Shown: positions 16,388 through 25,487, counted from the stretch's first letter. The stretch is 35,430 nucleotides of DNA from a virus (IMGVR_UViG_3300021519_000027:1-35430); one strand, 5' to 3'. The notes: generated by a model from the letters alone, not told the origin. Translations and numbers: made by a program.

Positions 16388-16483
16388 TCTAAAGCCAGCT
16401 TCGTATCTGCCTGCGTGTAAGTGTTCGTAGGCTAATTTGTATTGTGCGTCTGCGCTTAATGTAGAAGTATTAATACGGATTCC
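16388..16483 (-). other. Open extension of the glycosyltransferase frame (TPR segment, no standard start)
   Basis: The same frame as the glycosyltransferase stays open to 16483, just after an in-frame TGA at 16486-16484. It encodes AQYKLAYEHLHAGRYEAG, which is the usual TPR segment before this domain. There is no ATG, GTG or TTG in the extension. An ATT codon at 16474 has a GAGGAA-like site a few bases upstream. The segment overlaps the end of the preceding gene by up to 28 bases. Either an ATT start or a frameshift from the preceding gene would supply the missing N-terminus. Confidence 0.6.
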
Positions 16484-16926
16484 TCATCGTCTAGTTCCTC
16501 TAGGCGTTTGGCTTCCATATATATCAGTTGCTCTTGTATAAGAGTTTGCTGTTTTCTGTAAGCTACTGCCGCAAGGATGTTGTCCTTTTGTCTTTCAAGG
16601 TAGCTTATAGACCGTTGTAAATCTTCTGTTGCAGCTAACGGTATATCAGCTTTAACCTCTTGTTTTGATTGTACTTTAGTTTGCTTAACTTTTGCAACAG
16701 GGGATACTAAATCACGAATACCCTGCTTACGGGCAAAGTTGTCATCTTTAATAGCTTTTTCTAACAGGCGTTGGCGAGCCTCAATCTTTTTAGTAAGTCT
16801 TTGCGCCCTTAACCATTCTTCTCTAGTAAATCCATCACCACCCGTTTGCCCTGTAGGGGTCGGTGGTATATAGATTTGGAACGCATTTACTTGAAACGCA
16901 TTAGACTGAAAAGCTGTTTGAAACAT
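16456..16926 (-). CDS. Coiled-coil protein with NAFQ repeats, 156 aa
   Basis: The N-terminus repeats a short motif (FQTAFQSNAFQVNAFQI), a pattern often seen at the start of phage structural proteins. Residues 30-75 and 100-150 are charged coiled-coil segments. The stop lies inside the open extension of the glycosyltransferase frame. It starts by an ATGA overlap with the 83-residue protein. No known function; fibre- or virion-linked by position. If a frameshift occurs at its end, it would be fused to the glycosyltransferase. Confidence 0.7.
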   Translation of the reverse strand: MFQTAFQSNAFQVNAFQIYIPPTPTGQTGGDGFTREEWLRAQRLTKKIEARQRLLEKAIKDDNFARKQGIRDLVSPVAKVKQTKVQSKQEVKADIPLAATEDLQRSISYLERQKDNILAAVAYRKQQTLIQEQLIYMEAKRLEELDDEESVLILLH

Positions 16927-17177
16927 CAGCCTACCAATGCTTTCACTTCATCAGCAGTTAAACCTAATGCAGCTAATTTAGCTAAAGCTGATTGTTTTGC
17001 GTCTATTGCAGCTTGTTCTTTGGCAAGCTCTTGTGCCTCTAATTCTGTAATTTTGGCTTCTATTGCAGTCATATCATATTCAATTACATTTTCATCTTGG
17101 TCATAAGCAATATCACCACGAATAGTTACAATATTTGGGTTTAAACTACGAATAGCTTGGTCTTTTAAATAACTCAT
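16926..17177 (-). CDS. Fibre-adjacent coiled-coil protein, 83 aa
   Basis: A short N-terminal beta part (NIVTIRGDIAYDQDENVIEY) is followed by a long Ala/Glu/Lys helix (about residues 35-75) ending in a small helical LAALGLTADEVKALVG segment. It overlaps the fibre gene upstream by 4 bases and the next gene by ATGA. The pattern parallels the 56-residue protein after the other fibre gene, which suggests a shared role next to fibres, for example chaperone or attachment. No family is recognised with confidence. Confidence 0.72.
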   Translation of the reverse strand: MSYLKDQAIRSLNPNIVTIRGDIAYDQDENVIEYDMTAIEAKITELEAQELAKEQAAIDAKQSALAKLAALGLTADEVKALVG

Positions 17178-18157
17178 GCTGCAATCTCCATAACTGTAAT
17201 AACACTACTTGTGCTGTCATTATTTAATCCAACAGTTCCAACGGTATTATTTTTAAAATAAACTGTATAAGTTACAGCACTTGCAGTAGCTGGGGAATCT
17301 AAATACTCCATAGCCACTGGAATCCTAAATGGGTTTGAATAACTTGCATTTGTATAAGTAACATTTAAACCGTTTGTATTTCCAAGGTCTGTAGCTCCTC
17401 TAAGAATAGTAAAATATGCAGAACCATTTGAGTTAGTTTGGCTACCAGACAAAGATGCTGATACATAAATTTTGCTAGTTGAAGAAGATGGGGTGATTGA
17501 TACGGCCAAACCAGTAGTAACCATTGTGCTACTTGTTGTAGTTGCAGAAGTTGTTAAAACAGTAGAAAGAACTTGCAAAACAGTACCTGCTGGCATTGCT
17601 GCTTTTGGTATTCCCCTAGAACCAGTAATTCCTGAACCAGCTACGTTTGTTGCAGTTGCTGCAGTACCGCCAATAGATAATCCTGAAGCCGTACCTGTGA
17701 TGTTAGTTCCAACCAAAGCTGAAGGTGTGCCTAAAGCTGGAGTTACAAGGGTTGGGCTTGTTGCCAATACTACGCTTCCGCTACCTGTTGAACCTGTATA
17801 AGTTGGTGCAGTTGCTACACCAGCTACACCAGTAGAAGTTAAAAACTGTGGTGTAGTTGTTGTATTGCCAGTTAAAAAGGTTGTTGAGTCTGAAAGCAGT
17901 TGATAAGGAACAGAACCTAAAGCACCACCAGCTAAGTTAGTGGCAGTAGTAGCAGATACAGATGCCCAAGTACCATCACCCCTTAAATAAGTAGAGGCAG
18001 ATGGTGTTCCAGTAGCAGGATTGGTAGCAGGAGCAGTTGTAGAAGCCAACACAGTCCCTGTAGTAGGAATGTTAGTAGAATTAACAGTTCCAGCTACTGT
18101 TAATGCTCCTGTTGAAGGCGTTATCTTATCTGCGGATTGGTCAAGGTTCATTGCCAT
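17174..18157 (-). CDS. Tail fibre protein, 327 aa
   Basis: The protein is rich in Thr, Ser, Ala and Gly. It has the common fibre repeats TGTPSASTYLRGDGTWASV, GSGSVVLATSPTLVTPALG and ALVGTNITGTASGLS in its first 180 residues. The last 140 residues form a beta-rich tip domain with few charges. No enzymatic motif was seen. It is one of two fibre genes grouped behind the portal gene and shares its repeat style with the 913-residue fibre, so the two may form one complex. Confidence 0.85.
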   Translation of the reverse strand: MAMNLDQSADKITPSTGALTVAGTVNSTNIPTTGTVLASTTAPATNPATGTPSASTYLRGDGTWASVSATTATNLAGGALGSVPYQLLSDSTTFLTGNTTTTPQFLTSTGVAGVATAPTYTGSTGSGSVVLATSPTLVTPALGTPSALVGTNITGTASGLSIGGTAATATNVAGSGITGSRGIPKAAMPAGTVLQVLSTVLTTSATTTSSTMVTTGLAVSITPSSSTSKIYVSASLSGSQTNSNGSAYFTILRGATDLGNTNGLNVTYTNASYSNPFRIPVAMEYLDSPATASAVTYTVYFKNNTVGTVGLNNDSTSSVITVMEIAA

Positions 18158-18158
18158 A

Positions 18159-18425
18159 TTAGCAGTCCTCTGCGCCTTCGTACTGGGTAAAAGTCTTTAG
18201 AACTTCGTAGATTGCAGGGATTAAATCACCCTTTAAGTCCTCGATAGCAATGTAATGAGCATCTTCTCTGACTGTAGCCATATTACTGTGTCTTGCTTCT
18301 TCGTTGTAATAAATAGCTACTTGCACTTGAATTTGGTCTTTTGTGCCAAAAAAGTTAGTAATTCTTGCATAAGCGTCAGGTGCTGGTGCGCCAAATTGTG
18401 TTTCTACTGATAGTTTTAGTGCCAT
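18159..18425 (-). CDS. Hypothetical protein between fibres, 88 aa
   Basis: This protein has a mixed alpha-beta sequence: an opening ALKLSVETQFGAPAPDAYARIT, then beta strands with QIQVQVAIYYNEEARHS, and a C-terminal helix (IEDLKGDLIPAIYEVLKT). Proteins of this length and opening are common next to fibre genes in phages, possibly as baseplate- or fibre-linked parts. No catalytic or metal-binding motif is visible. It starts 13 bases after the large fibre stop and ends 2 bases before the next fibre start. Confidence 0.7.
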   Translation of the reverse strand: MALKLSVETQFGAPAPDAYARITNFFGTKDQIQVQVAIYYNEEARHSNMATVREDAHYIAIEDLKGDLIPAIYEVLKTFTQYEGAEDC

Positions 18426-18437
18426 GATTGCTCCTAG

Positions 18438-21179
18438 TTAAAATGTCATTTCTGCGGTTTCTACTTTTGCTACAGTTCTAATCGTTGTTGCTGCTTGCCC
18501 TGTAAAGGTAATTGCTAGTCCACCATTAGTCGTATCTGCTGTCGCTGTTACTGTCCAAGTTGCCGCACCAACATCTGCCGCCACAATAGTAGTTGTTACT
18601 GTACCTACAATCGCTGTAGTTCCTACACCAGCACCACGCTTAATAGCACCTTCTAGTGTCCAAGCCTTTGTATTTCCAGCACCAGTTACTCCAGCAATAA
18701 CACGCACTTTAAAGTAATAAGCAGAGTTATTAGGTAGTATTACTTGGTTTGTTGCGCTTGCGGCATTAGGGTCTGAAACTAAAATTGTTGGCGTTGCATC
18801 AGTTGTTTGTTTTGCAAGCACCAATAAAGCAGATTGAGCAACCCCTGTATTTGCACCTATTGATTGATTATTTGCTGCAAATATTGTATTTGCTACGATT
18901 CCTCTAGTTGTTCCATAACGACCTAAAACAACACCAAAATTTGAATTTGAAGTGTTGTTGTATCCACCTAAAATAGAAGCACCAATTCCTGAAGCATTAT
19001 TTCCTAAACCACCACCAACAAAAGTAGCTAGTCCACTTGCAGTATTGCCCGCTACACCACCATCAGTTCCCCCACCACCTATAAAAGAACCAATGCCACT
19101 AGCAGTATTAGCCCTTCCGCCTGCCACCACAGACCAATCACCACTCGCTGTATTCCTATTAGCAGCCGTACCAGCATCACCACCGCCTCCAATGAAGCTA
19201 TATGAGCCAGTAGCTTGGTTATTACCACCGCCTACTACTACTCCATGAGGAGTATAGAAAGATAGAGTGCTTGTAGATGAACCTGATGCGGCTTGGGAAA
19301 GGGTTAATGAAGTGCCTGATATGGCGGCTACATAGGTAAATGCGGCAATAGAAGTGCCTGTAATGTATTGACCCACTTTAATTGAAGCGTTACTGCCTGA
19401 CAATGTAACCGCAGTAGTAGCGTTCATAGTACCGCTTTGAGTAGTTACAGCACTTCCGCTTGTTCCACTATTTACATACCCACCACCAACATAATTAAAA
19501 TAGCCAGAAACAGTATTAGATGCACCGCCATTTACAGTTGAATAAACACCTGAAGCAGTATTAGATTGACCACCACTAGCGTTGCTAAATGAGTTGGAAG
19601 CTGTATTTCCACTACCGCCAGCCACAAGTGCTTGTGCTCCTGAAGCAGTATTATAATTTCCACCACCAATTACAGAGTTTGTTGCAGATGCCACATTTCC
19701 TGCCACACTTCGATTAGTCTGCCAATCAACAGCATTAGCACCCCTAGCATTACCACCTGTTGTTGTGGAATCTGTTTTTTGTGCTTGTAATGCGCCTGTT
19801 CCTAATGGAGATAAAACTAATGGTGTATTTGTTCCACCAGTAGCTTTAACCATTGGGTAACTAGCATCACCAGTAATGGTTACATAAGTAGTAGAAGTTG
19901 TGCCTAATGAAGCTGTGCCAGTTGATTCTAAAGTAGTAAATTTACCTGTATTGGGTGCTGTATTACCAATAGTAGGTGGACTAGATAAATCTAAAGTACC
20001 ACCTAAAGTTAGACTTCCTGTAGTTGTAACTGTACCTGTCAAAGTAAGGCCATTGACCGTACCTGTTCCACTTACGCTAGTAACGCTACCTGAACCTTTA
20101 CCATTAAAAGTATTCCAATCGGTGCTAGTTAAATAACCATTAGTTGTTGTAGTGGCTGCTGGCATACTAATAGCTGGGGTTTGACCGCCACTTGAAACAA
20201 CAGGACTTGTACCAGTTACGCTTGTAACGACACCAGTAAGACTTGAACCTGAACCACTAAATGAAGTTGCTGTTACAGAACCAGCAAAAGTAGCTGATTT
20301 ATCTTGGTCAATTGTTAAAGCGGTTACTTGAGTAATCGTAGTATTAGGCGTAACTTTAAATAAAACCTTAGTTCCTCTAGCCGTAGCACCCCAAGCCTCT
20401 GTAGCTACACCTTCGTAAGAGCCTTGTGGATAGCCTTCTGAAGAAGTCGTGCCATAACCAGCTAACTCAAACTTACCTAGACTGTCACCGCTTTGTGGTG
20501 CTTGTGGTGCGCCAGTAGTTCCACGAAATTTAGTAACACGAATAGCAGAACTATTGGCATCACTTGAATAGCCACGCATAGCAATTCTTGAGCCTGAATT
20601 GTTATCACCTACTGCCCTAATTTTAATAGTTGGTACTGTAGTTGTATTAACACCTAAATTACTTACATTGACTAAAGACTTAGCGTTTAAGTCTACTGCG
20701 CTACTAGCACCTGTATAAGGAATATAGCTAAGAGTAGGAATATCCGTAGAAGTTAAAGCCCTGAAAGTCGGTACTCCAGCACTACCATCAGGGGCAGCTA
20801 ATACATAATTAGCCGTTTTTGAGGCATAAGGATTTTGGGTATCGCCATAGCTTGCAGCAAGACTTACTACTGGAGTTGTTGTTCCTGTGGCTACGTTTAC
20901 TGGACTTGTACCACTTACGCTAGTTACAGTTCCTAATGGGTTTGTAGCCCAAGAAGTATCTGTTCCGTCAGTAGTTAGGTATTTACCACTATTTCCTGTT
21001 TGACTTGGTGCAAGCGCATTAAAGCCATCATTAGCTGTAGCTGCGCCAGTACCACCATTGGTAATAGGTACAGTACCCGTTAAATCATGGGTATCATTCC
21101 AGTTAGACGGCTGGACAATCGTTGGATCGCCAGCGTCAGGAATGGCACTTACAAACTTATGCTTGACTGTAATAGCCAT
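18438..21179 (-). CDS. Large tail fibre / adhesin with Hep_Hag-like repeats, 913 aa
   Basis: The N-terminus has a common fibre start (VKHKFVSAIPDAGDP to SNWNDTHDLTG), followed by typical fibre repeats (TSPVNVATGTTTPVVSLA, NGYLTSTDWNTFNGKGSG). Residues 485-770 hold many short repeats of the type NTASG-x-x-S-x-V-x-GG, as in the head of trimeric autotransporter adhesins. They are interrupted at about 581-643 by a beta domain with VGQYITGTSIAAFTYV. The C-terminal 120 residues are an intramolecular beta domain (AYYFKVRVIAGVTGAG). It most likely forms the main receptor-binding trimer. Its start overlaps the portal stop (TAATG). Confidence 0.9.
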   Translation of the reverse strand: MAITVKHKFVSAIPDAGDPTIVQPSNWNDTHDLTGTVPITNGGTGAATANDGFNALAPSQTGNSGKYLTTDGTDTSWATNPLGTVTSVSGTSPVNVATGTTTPVVSLAASYGDTQNPYASKTANYVLAAPDGSAGVPTFRALTSTDIPTLSYIPYTGASSAVDLNAKSLVNVSNLGVNTTTVPTIKIRAVGDNNSGSRIAMRGYSSDANSSAIRVTKFRGTTGAPQAPQSGDSLGKFELAGYGTTSSEGYPQGSYEGVATEAWGATARGTKVLFKVTPNTTITQVTALTIDQDKSATFAGSVTATSFSGSGSSLTGVVTSVTGTSPVVSSGGQTPAISMPAATTTTNGYLTSTDWNTFNGKGSGSVTSVSGTGTVNGLTLTGTVTTTGSLTLGGTLDLSSPPTIGNTAPNTGKFTTLESTGTASLGTTSTTYVTITGDASYPMVKATGGTNTPLVLSPLGTGALQAQKTDSTTTGGNARGANAVDWQTNRSVAGNVASATNSVIGGGNYNTASGAQALVAGGSGNTASNSFSNASGGQSNTASGVYSTVNGGASNTVSGYFNYVGGGYVNSGTSGSAVTTQSGTMNATTAVTLSGSNASIKVGQYITGTSIAAFTYVAAISGTSLTLSQAASGSSTSTLSFYTPHGVVVGGGNNQATGSYSFIGGGGDAGTAANRNTASGDWSVVAGGRANTASGIGSFIGGGGTDGGVAGNTASGLATFVGGGLGNNASGIGASILGGYNNTSNSNFGVVLGRYGTTRGIVANTIFAANNQSIGANTGVAQSALLVLAKQTTDATPTILVSDPNAASATNQVILPNNSAYYFKVRVIAGVTGAGNTKAWTLEGAIKRGAGVGTTAIVGTVTTTIVAADVGAATWTVTATADTTNGGLAITFTGQAATTIRTVAKVETAEMTF
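18930..19720 (-). repeat. Hep_Hag-like short repeats in the fibre gene
   Basis: Repeats of roughly 14 residues with NTASG and GGG positions occur many times, in two groups separated by an inserted beta domain (about 19250-19435). The DNA copies are imperfect. Repeat number is a likely site of variation in receptor binding. Confidence 0.75.
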
Positions 21180-23467
21180 TATTGAACTCCGATGATTTTA
21201 CCGTCTTGTCCCCGTACTACCTGTTTAGGTCTATTGTGGTTTTCGTTTATTGTATTTACCAAATCACCCAATGCCAGCGTCATCTGCTGATTGCTGTTAC
21301 TGATAGCATCTGCGATAGGTTGCATAGGGTGTTGCATTGATTGTGCCATAGCTTCTTCAGATAAATAGGCTTGTGAACCATCAGATTCATCAGAGCCAAT
21401 TCTAGCGACTTCGATCTTAGCACCGTTGTTGATATGGGCCAATAATACTTGAGTGTTTCGCTCGGTATTCATCTTCATCTGCGCGACCCGCATATCCATC
21501 TCGGCTTGCTGACGGTTACGCTGATCTTCCAATTGGAATTTAAGCTGGTTCTCTTGCGCTTGATACTCTTGCTTGGCTTTCTCAAGTTCCATCTGCATCT
21601 GCATTTTCTGTTGCTCAAACTGCATATTTTGTTGGGCTTGTGCTTGTGCAGCCTGCATCTTAGCCTGTTCCAATTGCATAGTCATCTGCATTTTTTGCTG
21701 TTCAGGTGTAGGCGGTTTAGGTTGTCCCTCGGCCTGTTTAGCTTGCTGACGGAATTTATCGGCAGTTTCGTCAATGATTCCTTCAAGTCCTTTGCCAGCT
21801 TTAAACGCTGTTACAGCAAACTTGAGCATTTCCATGAGCATAGGTGTCATCTCAGGCACTTGCGTAGCCATAGGAACGGCTTGCTGGAAGAATCCACCCA
21901 TAGCCTGTAAGAATTCCATGCGATCCTGCTTTTCCTGCATCTCATCTTGGAAAATCATGGAATCAGAAGTAACTTCTACACGGAAATTCTTAGCTGCCTC
22001 GTCACGCAATAAGGCCAAAGCTTGTGGAATGTACTGCTTATCCGTGTCGCTTAATTGCATTGCACCACTAATCTTAACGATTGTGTCATCGGTAAAGTGG
22101 TTACAAATGATCTGCGCTTTGATAGATAACAATTCTGTAGCAAAGTCCACTACATTATGTTGCATAGTCTTTAAGCGACCAGCAGCATTGTTTGACTTGA
22201 TAATCTGTGCGCCAAGGGTTTCGTTAGGATCAGTTTGTCCACGCTGAATATCAGCGATACCCATAATCTCGTAGATTTGACCCTTTACTTGCTCCATAGC
22301 CTGATAAGCCATAGTCAAAGCTTGAGCAATCGGCTGGATGTCTACAAGGTTAATAGCCCCTTGCATACCCTGTTTTTCAGCAAATGCGCCCCAGTTCTTA
22401 ACTGGAATAAGCGTGTTATTTTCACCTTCAGAGAACAGACGGGCAAGGCTTGGCTCGGATGCGTCATAAACTCCCCGAACTTTCAATGCTTGGATAAAGC
22501 CGTCTATACGATCAGCCAGCGTGTCTAGCTGTCTTGCTTGGTCTTGGTACAGAACAAAGTCAGGGATAGGCTCAAGCTTATCGCTAGTTAATGTAGCGTA
22601 CAAAGGTTTAGGACAAGGCCAAAAGTTTTCAAGCTTTAGCGGATCAGGTCTAGTGTCAAGGATTTTGCTCATTGACTTAGACAGCCAAATTACTTCACCG
22701 CTAGTCTTATCCCATATCTCATAGATACAAGCTTCGGATGCGCCTTCGCCCATCTTTTCGTTGTAAGTCTTTGTATTGTCAGGCTTTGTGTCTAACGGAA
22801 TCTGACCGCCAAGTTCTTCGCCAAAGCGTTCAACTAATGCTGGTCTGCCCATATAGACCTTACGCCATACTGCGGTTACTTCTTCCCATGTACGGCCAAT
22901 GGTATGACCAAAGTCACGCCAGTAAACATAATCAACAGGCGCACATTCGTACTCAATTCGCTCTTGATCTTCACGGTACATACCGCCTTCGGTTTCTGCT
23001 TCGTCTGTATTGCTAGTAATTTCAAAGCCATCTTCAGGTACATCAGCACCTTCCAAAGCATCTTCTTTAGCTTGACCAACAATATGTGGCTCATAACGAA
23101 CCCAGCTAGTACCACGCCCACCAAGTAAGCGATCTTGAACCGATTGATTCATTGCGGACTTGTAGTCACCATAATGGGTAATCTCGTAGTCCAACGCTCT
23201 TTCAAGCATCATTGAGGCTACACGGGCTATTGGATCATTGTCACGAAATCTGCGGCTAACATCAGGGCGTGGAAGTCTTGCAAAGATAGCTGGGGTAATG
23301 GTTTGGACATTGCTCCATAGGATATTAAACTTGGCATTAGGATTGTTCCTAGTACGGCTGTCATCCCTAAACCGTTTAATAATTCTATCTGTGCGGCCTT
23401 CCCACTCTTTATAACTGCGCTCATAGCCAGCAATCGTGGTATACCAATCTTGGTATGTATGATCCAT
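21179..23467 (-). CDS. Portal protein, P22-like
   Basis: The start at 23467 (MDHTYQDWY) has an AAGGAT site and begins 8 bases after the stop of the 100-aa gene; a longer frame to 23533 would overlap that gene. The 762-residue protein shows the layout of P22-type portal proteins: an N-terminal helical part with KRFRDDSRTRNNPNAKFNIL, a central part with CAPVDYVYWRDFGHTIGRTW, a segment with DIQRGQTDPNETLGAQIIKS, and a long Gln-rich coiled coil (about residues 590-690, QMTMQLEQAKMQAAQ). It would form the dodecameric DNA gate in the capsid. It precedes the fibres and follows the terminase. Confidence 0.92.
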   Translation of the reverse strand: MDHTYQDWYTTIAGYERSYKEWEGRTDRIIKRFRDDSRTRNNPNAKFNILWSNVQTITPAIFARLPRPDVSRRFRDNDPIARVASMMLERALDYEITHYGDYKSAMNQSVQDRLLGGRGTSWVRYEPHIVGQAKEDALEGADVPEDGFEITSNTDEAETEGGMYREDQERIEYECAPVDYVYWRDFGHTIGRTWEEVTAVWRKVYMGRPALVERFGEELGGQIPLDTKPDNTKTYNEKMGEGASEACIYEIWDKTSGEVIWLSKSMSKILDTRPDPLKLENFWPCPKPLYATLTSDKLEPIPDFVLYQDQARQLDTLADRIDGFIQALKVRGVYDASEPSLARLFSEGENNTLIPVKNWGAFAEKQGMQGAINLVDIQPIAQALTMAYQAMEQVKGQIYEIMGIADIQRGQTDPNETLGAQIIKSNNAAGRLKTMQHNVVDFATELLSIKAQIICNHFTDDTIVKISGAMQLSDTDKQYIPQALALLRDEAAKNFRVEVTSDSMIFQDEMQEKQDRMEFLQAMGGFFQQAVPMATQVPEMTPMLMEMLKFAVTAFKAGKGLEGIIDETADKFRQQAKQAEGQPKPPTPEQQKMQMTMQLEQAKMQAAQAQAQQNMQFEQQKMQMQMELEKAKQEYQAQENQLKFQLEDQRNRQQAEMDMRVAQMKMNTERNTQVLLAHINNGAKIEVARIGSDESDGSQAYLSEEAMAQSMQHPMQPIADAISNSNQQMTLALGDLVNTINENHNRPKQVVRGQDGKIIGVQ

Positions 23468-23475
23468 ATAAATCC

Positions 23476-23778
23476 TTAGGTAAAGTTGCCTACAGCCAAT
23501 ACAGTTGCGCCTGCGCCAGTAGTAATTTTCCAAGCACCAGTTTGTGATTGAGCATTAATTTCAATGGTATATACACCGATTGGGGTGCTTGCGGCACATA
23601 ATGTATAAGATGTTGCTCCGTCTAATAGGGCTACAGTTCCTGTTAAGGCTGTGCCTACAGTAACAATGACACGCATCAATGTATCGCCTGCTGCGCCAGT
23701 AACGCCTAAAACTTGAGCAGTTTGTGATGCGGCAACGGTTTCGTAAAATGTTCCAAATGGTAGGGCTACTGCGCTCAT
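23476..23778 (-). CDS. Small beta-rich protein, 100 aa
   Basis: The sequence is neutral and rich in Ala, Thr, Gly and Val (FYETVAASQTAQVLGVTG, then TALTGTVALLDGATSYTL), typical of a beta-sandwich. No signal peptide or charged active-site motif is present. It lies between terminase and portal with gaps of 2 and 8 bases. It resembles the 97-residue capsid-adjacent protein in composition, so a capsid-surface role is possible. No family is recognised. Confidence 0.7.
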   Translation of the reverse strand: MSAVALPFGTFYETVAASQTAQVLGVTGAAGDTLMRVIVTVGTALTGTVALLDGATSYTLCAASTPIGVYTIEINAQSQTGAWKITTGAGATVLAVGNFT

Positions 23779-23780
23779 GA

Positions 23781-25142
23781 TTAAATCCTTTTAAAAGTTG
23801 ATTTTGGGGTTTGTTTCCATAATTCGTTTAGGCTGACATCGGTTTGACCGACATGAAGTCCTTTAATACGGTCATCTCTGAGGATAGGACTATCTTCATC
23901 TTTCCATACGACTGACAGATAACGGAACGCATCGGCAGAGTGGCTTGTCCAATCGTGTTTAGGGCGATCCCGAAATACTTTCTTATCATCATCCCATTCC
24001 CTTTGATATTGACGCAAACATTCGATACCTTCTTCACATCTATTATCAAACCAAGTGCGTGTTAATGCAAGCCTTGTTGCCTGTATTCCATCCTGAAGTG
24101 ATAGGTTTGGAACAATTTTTAGATGTTTTATGTCGATTTTTGTCGAAATTTGTTCGATTATGCTTTTACCACCACTAGCCATAGTCTTAGCCCTAGCATC
24201 ATGGGGTAGGTAATGGTAGCCATATTTGTACCCAAATTCATCTTCTTTTTGCTGGATAAGCATTGTATAAAATGGCACGGCTTGACCGTTACTGGAGTGG
24301 TGATCTAGTACCCGTATTTCCCCATAGACCACTTGAAACCACCAAATGCTTGTACTGTCGTTAAATCCCAAATCCCAAGCGGTATGGCAAGGAAACATAG
24401 GATCATAATCAACAGTAGTAATCCTATCCATATCTGTAATCCTACGCATCTCTTGTCCATAGAACGCTCCTAATATGGCTGCCTCAAATGAGCATAAGAA
24501 CTCTTGCTCGTACTGATTAGATGACATAGACTGCTGAGCATCCAACAATTCAGATTCAGCAATTAAACCTGATTGGTCAGCCCTTAACATTTTAATGTAC
24601 CAATTTTCGTTGTTTTGAGCGTTTTTGTATATGTCGTAAAAGCTGTTATGGCCTTTAGGAGTGCCAATAAACACAGCCCAAGTTTCTTGTCCATTCAATC
24701 CATTACGGTCAGTCAATAATGGTCTAATGATTTCGCCCCATACTCTAGGCTTCATATCACTATATTCGTCAAGCACAATTCCGTCACAGTAATTTCCACG
24801 AAGTGCATCAGGAGCATCTGCGCCAAACAAGCGAATCCTTGAGCCATTGTGCAATTCTACCCATAATTCAGATTGATTAGCCTTGACCATAGCTGGCTTA
24901 GCAAAGCGGCAAAGGTAGTCCCAAGCCACAGATTTAGCCTGACTGTAAAACGGACACATATAAAAGTAACGACCATTAGGCTTATTCTCTTTAATAGCCC
25001 TCTTAATCAGGTCATTAATGGATGCTACAGTCTTTCCAGCCCTTCGGTGACATACCAGCACCGCCCAGCGTTCTTTACGCCTGTGGAAGTCTTTAAACGC
25101 ATCTCTGACCTTGTATTCAAACTCATGTACTACTTCAGTCAT
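23781..25142 (-). CDS. terL: Terminase large subunit
   Basis: The 453-residue protein has a Walker A-like motif CHRRAGKT (residues 31-38), a Walker B motif VLDE (123-126), and a coupling motif FIGTPKG. It also has nuclease-domain motifs: AWDLGFNDSTSIWW with the first acidic residue near 243, LPHDARAK, and HSADAFRYL near the end. These match the ATPase plus RNase H-like nuclease of phage packaging motors. It overlaps the upstream small-subunit candidate by 8 bases (ATGACTGA). Length is typical. The packaging mode is not decided by these motifs alone. Confidence 0.95.
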   Translation of the reverse strand: MTEVVHEFEYKVRDAFKDFHRRKERWAVLVCHRRAGKTVASINDLIKRAIKENKPNGRYFYMCPFYSQAKSVAWDYLCRFAKPAMVKANQSELWVELHNGSRIRLFGADAPDALRGNYCDGIVLDEYSDMKPRVWGEIIRPLLTDRNGLNGQETWAVFIGTPKGHNSFYDIYKNAQNNENWYIKMLRADQSGLIAESELLDAQQSMSSNQYEQEFLCSFEAAILGAFYGQEMRRITDMDRITTVDYDPMFPCHTAWDLGFNDSTSIWWFQVVYGEIRVLDHHSSNGQAVPFYTMLIQQKEDEFGYKYGYHYLPHDARAKTMASGGKSIIEQISTKIDIKHLKIVPNLSLQDGIQATRLALTRTWFDNRCEEGIECLRQYQREWDDDKKVFRDRPKHDWTSHSADAFRYLSVVWKDEDSPILRDDRIKGLHVGQTDVSLNELWKQTPKSTFKRI

Positions 25143-25452
25143 CTTGCCATTTGTAGATGTGGGTAATTGGTTGTGTGTTATCCCCTACTACTTCAGTACG
25201 GGCTAGTTTAGGAACATGAAATTCAGCTACTTGCATAAGGCAGTCAAATGCAACCTTTGAGCCAAGCTTTTCATTGGTGGCTATGTCATCAAGCCATGTT
25301 TGTAGCCTGTCAGCGTTGTTATCAACAAAAGTTGCAAAAGCTATTCGAGCAGCACCCGTAGCTTTATTAGGTGTGCCAGCCTGTCTGCCACCAGTTTTAG
25401 GTGATCCTTTAGGTTTTCCACCTTTTTTAATTGTTTCTACTTTAGATTGCAT
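25135..25452 (-). CDS. Putative terminase small subunit, 105 aa
   Basis: The N-terminus is basic and flexible (KKGGKPKGSPKTGGRQAGTP), followed by a helical part with RIAFATFVDNNADRLQTWLDDIA and a C-terminal HVPKLARTEVVGDNTQP segment. This shape is common for small DNA-binding proteins just upstream of a large terminase. It would bind the packaging site on the phage DNA. It overlaps the large subunit by 8 bases. Family assignment is by context and pattern, not a clear HTH. Confidence 0.75.
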   Translation of the reverse strand: MQSKVETIKKGGKPKGSPKTGGRQAGTPNKATGAARIAFATFVDNNADRLQTWLDDIATNEKLGSKVAFDCLMQVAEFHVPKLARTEVVGDNTQPITHIYKWQDD

Positions 25453-25487
25453 ACCTTATCCAAGTGGTTGATTAAGATAGGTTAATT

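Noticed and set aside
21449-23128. Several plus-strand frames of 60-157 codons opposite the portal gene
   Set aside because: They are mirror frames of a long, well-recognised gene with no ribosome-binding sites and leucine-rich or low-complexity composition.
23468-23533. Longer N-terminus of the portal (start at 23533)
   Set aside because: It overlaps the 100-aa gene. The ATG at 23467 has an AAGGAT site and a normal portal start.
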